A stretch of 64,000 nucleotides of DNA, from positions 8,423,001-8,487,000 of the forward strand of contig NC_064422.1 in NCBI RefSeq assembly GCF_023375975.1, written 5' to 3'. The position numbers were made by a program, and so were the translations under genes. This document shows positions 56,843 through 64,000 of the stretch, piece after piece. Position 1 is the first letter of the stretch. Every line of letters begins with the position of its first letter. This DNA comes from Astyanax mexicanus (taxonomy: Eukaryota; Chordata; Actinopteri; Characiformes; Acestrorhamphidae). Below the pieces are notes generated by a model. It was given only the letters and a program-made list of their open reading frames with translations, ran no database searches and was not told the DNA's origin.

Positions 56843-57108
56843 ATACACTATATTACAATATATTGTCAAAAGTATCTGCTGGCCTGCATTGCTGCATTTG
56901 GTGATGTAGGGCTTGGAAGGACTTGCTTGGCCATGGAAACCTATTCCATTCCATTCTGTCTACACAGAATTCTTGATCTAATCTGATGCTACATGAAGTT
57001 TGTAGGTCTGTAGTGATGTAGTGACTCACTATGCTCCTCAGCATCCACTGAATCTGCTCTGTCCAGCCCAGAGTATTAAACAGACCCAAGGAAAGTAGTT
57101 GGAAAAAG
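56843..57108 (-). mobile_element. Tc1-like element, N-terminal fragment, minus strand
   Basis: CACTATATTACAATATATTGTCAAAAGTAT is the decayed terminus. On the minus strand the frame at 56853-57131 gives MLRSIVSHYITTDLQTSCSI, then EWNRFPWPSKSFQALHHQM, matching the second binding domain and linker of a fish Tc1 subfamily (consensus RRIV...IATDLQTSCG...MGFHGRAA). The catalytic part is absent. Confidence 0.75.
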
Positions 57109-57119
57109 ATGTTTGGTTC

Positions 57120-57478
57120 TGGACAGAGCATGGAGGCATGGTGGCACAGTGTGTCGTGCTGTCACCCTTCCTGGGTTCAATTCCTGGTTAGAGATACCGG
57201 GGTCTTTCTGTGTGGTTGCATGGTGCTCCAATTTCCTCTCAAAGCCCAAAAGACGTGCTGTTTAGGTAAATTGGGGGTGCTTGAAATTGCCCTTGGCAAT
57301 GTGTAAATGCAAACGTGGGGGGGGTGTCTGTCTGTCTACCTATCTGTCTGTCTGCCCTGCAATGCCAGACTGTCCAGAGTCTCTCCTGCCTTCCACCCAA
57401 TGACTGCTGGAGTTGGCTCTTGCTTCCCCGCAGCCAGAATTGTATAAAGAGATTGAAGATGAAAGAATGAATGATACA
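57120..57478 (+). mobile_element. SINE, family V, plus strand
   Basis: Starts GAGCATGGAGGCATGGTGGC and has box A text TGGTGGCACAGTG, box B-like GGGTTCAATTCC (57172-57183), then CCAATTTCCTCTCAAAGCCC, a GGGGGGGTGTCTGTCTGTC insertion, TGCCCTGCAATGCC, and a GATGAAAGAATGAATGA tail. Box B retains GTTCAATTCC, close to the GGTTCGAATCC consensus. It sits directly beside the Tc1 fragment. Confidence 0.75.
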
Positions 57479-58925
57479 GAGAAATGTGGTAGAGAAGAGG
57501 GTTTTGAACAGGGCCAATTCAGCATAATTGCATGATAAAGCAGGATGTAGTTTTTAAAAACAGAATCATAAATTGGTTTCCGTTCAGAGGAGTAACAGAA
57601 CAATTTGTTGCTGATTTGTCAATTCTGATTCAACCATGGGTTTAAATATTTACTTTTATACACTCAACTGACAATAAACTAAACGTGTATTTTGAGTATT
57701 TTGAGTTTGATTGTATGTGTATTGGAAAATACTAGGCTGTGCAAATAAATGAACTGTTGTTCTTGTTGATGGAAATGGTAAAAAATAACTAAAAACTTTT
57801 GTCCATCCATTAAAAAACACTGCCGTGCATCTCAGCTCATGAGCAAAGAAGCACAGAGTAAGACCCTGAAACGATAGGTCGAACATATCCATGAAAACAT
57901 GTGGCATCTGGTTAGTCTGTAGATCTAGTAAATCAGCTATAGAAGCTTCACTATAGCTTTTCACATTATATAAAACCCCCATAATACTTTAAACCTGGAT
58001 GCACATCCTGATGTGCCTCCTGAAGTACTCTCTTCTCAATAACTCTGAGGTTGCCAAATAGCACATAAACGACACAGAAATTCTCAAACCTAAAGTCGGT
58101 CCAAATATCTGCTCTCGCAATGCCTTTTCTTTTTTTGGCAACCACATCATGATGAAATCTAAATCTAATCCAAATATGATCCGTTCTCCAGACTGCTCAA
58201 GGTCAATAAACCACAGCATAAGCCGTGACTAAGGAGATGGATTGGATGGCCCTGCGATTTTGTACTGTTTTGAAGAGGTCAAAAACAGAAACCTTTTGGA
58301 AAAAAAAGGTCATGGATGAAGGTTTGAGGGCTGTGTTCATTCTGTATGTGTGTGTGTGTGTTATGTGTGGGTGTGTGTTATGTGGGTGTGTATGGCGGTG
58401 CACAGTGAGTTCTCATGTATATTTTTCCACTGGATCAATGACAGGTAAGTGGGGAACATGGAGAAGGAGAGCATGTTATGATCAGGTTTGGTCAGTGGAG
58501 AACCTCTCCACCACTTAATGATAGTGAAAATAAACAGAGGTGAATGGCGGCTTGGTGCTCTTACGGGAAGAGCCTGTCAGGCCTCAGGCGCCAAGGAGTT
58601 GTGGGAATGGATTATGAAAAATAGCCATTTGTCTGATACTCGACAAGTTCTTCAGGGTTTCTCTTAGACAGGCTGAGGGACACAGGGGGACACTGTTCTG
58701 CCCAGCGCTCTACACGACCTGAGCCACTAATACTATATAAGATTGGATGATCTTCATCTGTTGAGTTAACACTCAACTTGAAACAAAAGGGTTCTGTTGC
58801 TCATAAAAAATCATTGGAACCCTATGTAGCTGCTCTACAAGCAAACAGAGAAGGTTATAAGAATGTTATAAGAACCACATAACATTCCCAGTTAGACAAA
58901 TACTAACATAATGAAATAAAAAAGA
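57479..58925. other. non-coding; unique block 58520-58740
   Basis: 58520-58740 (GGCGGCTTGGTGCTCTTACG onward) is repeat-free with an ATTATGAAAAATAGCC AT-rich core between GC-richer flanks, a regulatory candidate. (GT)n-rich text lies at about 58345-58393. Other frames lack motifs. Confidence 0.35.
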
Positions 58926-59570
58926 GAATTAATTCTGAAGTCCTCCAGACTATTTAGGAACACATAAGGAATCATGTAGTAACTTAAAAGTGTTAAACAA
59001 ACCAGAAAAATACTCTTCGAAGCATTTAGGTATCTGGTGTGCTGTTAACTTCCTGAGGTTTCTGAGGCTGGTAACTCTGATTAATGTGTCCTATACAACT
59101 GAGGTAACTCTTGGTCTTTCTTTGCTGGGTGGTCCATATCATTTTTGATGGTCTTTGCAACTGCACTTATGGATACTTTCATAAAAAAATGAAGAAAAAA
59201 GTTCTTTCACTTCTTATAGTATTTTAGAACTTCATTTAAATAGGGATATTTACTGTATACCAACTCTGCCTTTTCACTACTTTACAACTGATGCTCTCAA
59301 ACATATTAAGAGATAAGAAATTAAAGTAATTAATGAGTTCAGCACAGCTGTTAACTGAAAGCCTGAATTCCAGGTTGCTCTACCTCATAAAGCTAACTGA
59401 GAAAATCCAGCCAAGATGTGCAAAACTGTCTCTATCTAAACAACAGGTGCTAGTATTGAAGAATCTAAAATATAAAACATATTCTGCGTTGTTTAACACT
59501 AAATAATTGGTTACTAAATAATTACATATGTTTTTCTTCATAGTCATATATTTTAGACTACATATATTAA
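58926..59570 (-). mobile_element. Tc1-like element, N-terminal region, minus strand
   Basis: Colinear with 20831-21310 and, inverted, with 9725-10200: AGGAACACATAAGGAATCAT, GAGGCTGGTAACTCTG, GAGTTCAGCACAGCTGTTAA and GCCTGAATTCCAGGT. The minus strand shows decayed binding-domain text near 59065-59150. No ends defined. Confidence 0.75.
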
Positions 59571-60047
59571 AGAGTGCTAAAATAGAACAACTTTTTTTGT
59601 ACTGATGTTAAATATATTTACATTAGAGTACAAATATGCTTCTTGTTACTGTCCTCTTCACTTCTAGTATACTTTGTTGGGTAAAAAAAATATATTTTAA
59701 TATAATGTACTACATTGTTAGCGTGTTACAAATTTATTATATATTTTTTTAAATAGTAGTAGTAATTGAATTTACTTTCTAAAAAGTTTTTAACACACTT
59801 TGCTAAAAATGTACAAAAGTATGTTTGGAAATAAGTATATTGAATTGCATTAAACTAAAAGTGTACTTCATAGTAGTCTCTTTTTTAAAAATACACTATA
59901 TTGTACTTTTTAAAAAGTATGATCAAAGTTTACTTTCAAACATTTGATGAAAGCATAATATTAATGTACATACATTTGTTAGTATATTTACAGCATACTT
60001 AGACATTTCTCAGAATGTTTTAATTACAATTAAGTATATATATATAT
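59571..60047. other. AT-rich, possible decayed MITE
   Basis: Many GTACTTTTT, AAGTATA and TACTTTCAAA motifs in both orientations (59700-60000), reminiscent of AAGTATACTT-type fish MITEs. No clear ends. Confidence 0.35.
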
Positions 60048-60388
60048 TGTGAGGTGCGGGATACCGAAAGCCCATCTGAGGTAGCCGACAACAGCCAAGA
60101 CTCCCAAAACAATCCTGCTGAGATGAGCAGAGATTGTGAGCATGCAGCAGGGGGGTGGGGCCACACTGATCACCCATGCCTGGCCAGCACTAATGACAGG
60201 GCTGAGTGAGGAGCAGGGAGAGGGGAAGACAGAGGATAAAAGAGGAGCAAACAGTCAGAGGGGAGAGGGGAGTGAGACGGGGAATCCATGCCAGTTTTGT
60301 CCACTAATGCTGTCCTCTTTTTCTCCTGGTAACTTTTGGTGCACGTGGGCTACTCTCTCCCTCTGCACGCCCTCTCCATCTCTCTCTT

Positions 60389-60432
<44 letters not shown>

Positions 60433-60808
60433 ATACAGATTCCTGAAGGGACTCCCAGAGAGAGACACATAGGAGGACGGGGCCTCCTCACCAAAGCCTT
60501 AAACCAAGTCTGCTCTTGTCCTGGAATCCCACACAGGAGTGTGGAGGCTTTCATTTTTGTTTGTTTGACTGCTCTGAGTTGGGGATAGTATTTTGGTTTG
60601 GGTTTTTTCACTATACTGACCATCACATGTACCCACAACACAGCACATACACTCCCTCTATCCTTTACTGATTGCATACATGTTTTAGTGGCTCTATTTT
60701 CCCCCAAGCAGACTGAATTGACCAATAAACAACCCTTCAGGGTCCTTTCTTTTTGGCTAAACTGGTCTCCTGGTCTTTGTGTACACACACTGGTAGTGCC
60801 CAGACCGT

Positions 60809-60811
<3 letters not shown>
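60048..60811 (+). mobile_element. probable solo LTR, distinct family
   Basis: Starts TGTGAGGTGCGGGATACCG within TATAT and ends CAGACCGTTAC before TATAT, so a TATAT target duplication is possible, although the AT microsatellites on both sides make it ambiguous and the expected final CA is TAC. It has a TATA-like GGATAAAAGAGG at 60232-60243 and an AATAAA signal at about 60724, in the order expected for U3-R. 764 bp; no internal retroviral domain alongside. Its 150- and 206-residue frames are shadows of the CT and TA arrays. Confidence 0.55.
60391..60431. repeat. (TC)n microsatellite
   Basis: About 20 TC units inside the probable LTR. Confidence 0.95.

Positions 60812-60868
<57 letters not shown>
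60812..60868. repeat. (TA)n microsatellite abutting the LTR
   Basis: About 28 TA units starting at the LTR 3' boundary. Confidence 0.95.
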
Positions 60869-60871
<3 letters not shown>

Positions 60872-61896
60872 ACAACCAATATTCTTAATTGCAGATTTAC
60901 ACTATTCATCTGATTAGCGCCACCATGTGGAGTAATTAAGCAGTATCTTTAGTAAGTCAAATTAGGGGGTGTGTCTTAGGGAATTTAGAGCATCTATGTT
61001 TCAATAATATATTAATATTTGATGCCACATAACAATATGAAACATCATCAAAATCAGACAATATATCGCAGTATCAATATATTTGATATATAATATATGA
61101 TATATATTCAATATATATAATTGCACCTACTGTATGTTGATGACATCAACACCTACAGTTTTAAAGGTGGAATTTCTCACATTGACAACAAATAGTCCCA
61201 TTTCCTCTTTAACCACCAGTCAGGAAACTAATGGAAACCATTAATTAAACTGGTATCTGCTAAAGGTTAAAGATGATGCCTGGTGTTAGGTTGTTGGGCA
61301 AACGAACACCACTAACACTAGTGTGTGGAAACCTCATTCCTCTGCCTGTGGAGCTTCACTTCAGGACTACGTCACTCCCCCCCCCTCCCTCCTCTTTCAC
61401 ACCTTCACTCGCAACCCGATCCCTGTTTTGTCTTTTTTTTTTGCAGCTACGTCAATGACCTCACACTCCTCACACTCTGGAAATAACCAGGTCTAAAAAT
61501 AACAAGTGCGAGCCACACCTACGTTCAGTGGTCTGCTGCTCATGCATACACACCTGTGTGTAGGTGTGTGGGTTGGTACGTGCCAGTGCCATTATCACAT
61601 CTATCTATCTCTGGCAAACATCTCAAACTCCTGCAAATACTGACCAATCACGTTCCCTACAGAACGGTTCATTAGCAAATGAAGTGGAACACAACTTGGC
61701 ACCACTCTCCAATCGAAAACAGGTTCTCTGCAGTTTATCTGAAGGTGGAAGGATATGTGCGGTCTGTTCGGTTTCTTCACTTCCAAACCCACCAAAACCA
61801 CAGAAACAGAAAAACCAACAGGAGAAACATCTGAGTCATGAAGAGTCATGAAGATCTATTAGCTACGAGAGCATCAATCACTTAGTTTAATGCAGA
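60869..61896. other. non-coding, nothing classifiable
   Basis: AT-rich with ATAT palindromes to about 61130, then mixed. 61360-61450 has C and T runs. 61564-61851 holds overlapping frames on both strands (95 and 82 residues) without motifs. Confidence 0.35.
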
Positions 61897-61940
61897 TCTG
61901 ACAGCGGTGTGCTGCAAGGCTCTGTACTCAGCCCTCTATA
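61897..61940 (+). pseudogene. non-LTR retrotransposon reverse transcriptase scrap
   Basis: The plus frame reads SDSGVLQGSVLSPL, close to the (S)GVPQGSVLGPLLF motif of LINE reverse transcriptases. Only about 15 codons are recognisable, with no flanking match, so this is a tentative relic of a LINE. Confidence 0.4.
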
Positions 61941-62186
61941 AAACCACATCTGTATTAAAAAAAGTAATATATTTCAATTACAAATGATTAAATGATAAAT
62001 ACATTGTAAAAAAAAAAATAACTTAAAATTGCTCTTCTTAATGTGATTTTTAAATTAGCTGAACAAGATATATTGAATTGCACCATAAACTATTTAGCAA
62101 TGCAAACTAGTTGCATCAAATAACATAATTAAGTGTCTTGTTAAAAGTTGTTCTAACTAAATCATTTGTGTATTATGTGTCATTAG

Positions 62187-62528
62187 CAGAGGTGGAAAAA
62201 GTACTGAAAAATTGTAATTAAGTAAAAATACCTTTACTTTGCTAAAATTCTACTCAAATAAAAAAAAAACGTACCCATCTAAAAATCTACTCGAGTAAAA
62301 GTAAAAAAAGTAATCTTTTTTTTTTTTTTTATTCAGACCAGCATTTTATTTTTTACTCAGTAACGGGGAGTTTTCCAATGTAGTGAAGTGAATTACTTGT
62401 GTCAAAATGTACTTGAGTAAAAGTAAAATTACCTTACCTTAAAACTACTTTAAAAATTACAAATTACTCATAAAATCTACTCAATTACAGTAACTTGAGT
62501 AAATGTAATTCGTTACTTTCCACCTCTG
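62187..62528 (+). mobile_element. complete non-autonomous hAT element
   Basis: CAGAGGTGGAAA at 62187 is exactly mirrored by TTTCCACCTCTG ending at 62528, and GTCATTAG flanks it on both sides (62179-62186, 62529-62536). An 8 bp target duplication with CAG...CTG ends is diagnostic of hAT. The body has repeated GAGTAAAAGTA and inverse TTTTACTC tracts and a T run at 62315-62331. 342 bp, no coding capacity. The perfect 8 bp duplication indicates an insertion not greatly decayed. Confidence 0.93.
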
Positions 62529-62570
62529 GTCATTAGACATTGCAAAGATGGCCACAGCACCAGGACACAC

Positions 62571-62653
<83 letters not shown>
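62571..62653. repeat. A18 plus (TA)n microsatellite
   Basis: 18 A residues followed by about 32 TA units. Confidence 0.95.
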
Positions 62654-62656
<3 letters not shown>

Positions 62657-62702
62657 ACCATCCACCTGCATTCTTTAAATATCAACAATGCTTGTGAATA
62701 TA

Positions 62703-62907
62703 ATAGGGTTACTAACAGGGTTACTAACGCTGTTACTTTATTCAGTTATGAGGGCGAGTAACACAAAAGTAACACAATAGTTACTTTTACTGGTAACTAG
62801 TTCATTTTATAGTGGAGTAACTCAGTTAGTAACTCAGTTACATTTTTGGAGAAGTAACTAGTAGCTATAACTAATTACTTTTTAAAAGTAACGTGCCCAA
62901 CACTGTG
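62703..62907 (-). mobile_element. hAT-like MITE (CAGTGTTGGGCACG end), truncated
   Basis: On the minus strand it starts CAGTGTTGGGCACGTTACTT and continues with AGTAACTAGTTAC-type text, typical of a very common fish hAT MITE. The other end is missing near 62703, so no target duplication is visible. Confidence 0.7.
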
Positions 62908-63074
62908 CACAAGCATATAGCACATATCTGTGGGCAGCTATGCAAACTTTAACATTAACAACACACAGAATTAACAAATGGAAACCAGCAGGTCAGTTTG
63001 CTGATCTCTGCTGAGAAGCGTTGGACACTTTCAGGTAGCTGCACCCCTGAAATAGCAATCTGATAAAGTCGTAG

Positions 63075-63300
63075 AGAGTGTAGATGGCTCTTAAAGGGAT
63101 TAGCAGGTGATACGCTTTTTGGTTTATTGCACGTTATGCCTAAAAAAAAAAAAAAAAAAGAAACCACCCATGATTAATTAAGAGAATTAGAACATGCCTT
63201 TTGTGCCTTTCCCCAACGTTACGATAGCAAAGACACACTGCCACTCCCCAAATTGAGCTGCACGGTGCGCTTGGTTTGGGCCCAAAATCTTTTTTTTATC
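63075..63300 (-). mobile_element. AGGGCCCTAT-type repeat, decayed minus-strand copy
   Basis: CATGATTAATTAAGAGAATT, GATAGCAAAGACACACTG and AAATTGAGCTGCACGGTGCG match, inverted, the 15165 copy. An A run at 63141-63158 lies inside the left part. The terminal GGGCCC survives at about 63279. Confidence 0.5.
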
Positions 63301-64000
63301 TGTTTGACTCAATTTAAGATTTTTTTTTTTTTATTTTAATCTGGATTTGTTTCTAGATTTGACTTTAATTTAATTTTAAGTGAATTTATTTCAGCTCATT
63401 CAGACTAATTGAGGTTGTGTTTAGATTCTGGAGCTGCTGGACTGGGAGGTGAGCAGGAGGACGAGTCAGGTTCCACGGTTCCCCCGTGTCCGGTCCCTGG
63501 GGAGCAGATGGAGGGTCGAGGGGAAACAGGTGGTGCTGTGTTTGTTTAAGGCCCGGTCCGGGCGGGGTTAGGTGGCAGGGTTGAAAGGGATCAGGAGTAT
63601 CGGGGGTGAAGCTCTCGGCGCCTCGGGCCCCGGCTCTCGGGGGACGGCTGTCCGGCTCCATTAGTAGCGCGGGACGCCGGGTCCCCGGGGCGAGTCCAGA
63701 GTCCAGGCTCGGAAACTGTGACGAGGCCCGTCATTACCCAGGCTGACTCAGGCGCTGCCACAGACGCCTCACTCAACGCCGCCTCAGGCCCCTGCGCTCA
63801 TGACATCACAGAAACAGGCCGGCCCCATTCATTGGCGTCGTCATGGGAACGGGACAAATTGCTCGTTTTATTTTTATTTTCTATTTATCCGTTTTTGGCA
63901 GCAGGTGGAGCTTCACTGGAAAGTAAACAAATTCGTTTCAAACCAGAGTCAAAAACACACCGAATAAACACAGTTTACATGTGATTTTCCCCTTTAGACT
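63301..64000. other. CpG-rich block with AP-1 and CRE-like sites
   Basis: 63420-63860 is the most GC/CpG-rich part of the window (CGCGGGACGCCGGGTCCCCGG near 63667), repeat-free, with a perfect AP-1 site TGACTCA at 63744-63750 and CRE-like TGACATCA at 63801-63808. It could be a CpG island or distal enhancer continuing past the window. Frames on both strands (up to 91 residues) are Pro/Arg-rich with no domain. Confidence 0.4.

Noticed and set aside
60255..60875. 206-residue minus-strand open frame, the longest in the window
   Set aside because: Made of Ile-Tyr repeats from (TA)n and Glu-Arg repeats from (TC)n on either side of LTR-like text; no domain.

Overview
This 64 kb window looks like vertebrate, almost certainly teleost, non-coding DNA. 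The evidence is the density of degenerate Tc1/mariner elements with fish-type terminal inverted repeats (TIRs), hAT, piggyBac-like and Harbinger-like non-autonomous elements, tRNA-derived SINEs, solo LTRs, and abundant di-, tetra- and pentanucleotide repeats. Two SINE families, and the general style of the repeats, are ones I associate with ostariophysan fishes; that placement is an inference. I found no host protein-coding gene, rRNA, true tRNA gene or CRISPR array. Open frames are short and mostly arise from microsatellites, minisatellites or dead transposases. The window is best read as intergenic or intronic sequence.

Layout. Positions 1-6.2 kb: single-copy-looking blocks, two inverted copies of a TIR element (1587-2180, 5705-6227) and a hAT fragment. 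6.9-10.2 kb: four Tc1-related fragments. 11.4-16.2 kb: a dead Tc1 element split by a 1968 bp element with 17 bp TIRs, which itself holds a SINE piece, a Tc1 piece and AT-rich microsatellites; two copies of a TA-flanked MITE family lie on either side. 16.6-18.5 kb: a long inverted repeat carrying a solo LTR, with a second, oppositely oriented LTR beside it. 19.6-21.4 kb: a Tc1 remnant interrupted by a TTAA-flanked piggyBac-like MITE and by a palindromic TA-flanked MITE. 22-30.5 kb: Tc1-derived elements, two minisatellites, a SINE, a roughly 270-290 bp tandem triplication and a Tc1 deletion derivative that keeps an open DNA-binding-domain frame. 32-47 kb: a GTGAGGAC-type repeat, a tRNA-derived SINE, an LTR nested in a Tc1 derivative, an unclassified 0.7 kb repeat, a Tc1 palindrome, a TTAA MITE and a 45 bp minisatellite. 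49-55.9 kb: a Tc1 element with recognisable catalytic-domain pieces, an AGCAACC minisatellite, a 734 bp (GTTA)n array and the second copy of the unclassified repeat. 56.8-64 kb: a Tc1 piece, a SINE, a probable LTR, a complete hAT MITE with an 8 bp target duplication, and a CpG-rich end block.

Between the repeats lie stretches of higher complexity and GC content, with homeodomain-type TAATTA cores, a POU octamer and AP-1/CRE-like sites (for example 590-720, 4500-5100, 19260-19560, 27580-28080, 40480-40800, 53270-53480, 63420-63860). These are the best candidates for conserved regulatory elements, but conservation cannot be seen from one sequence. No cooperating gene system is present. What the window mainly offers is a layered insertion history that can be read directly from TIRs and target-site duplications (TSDs).
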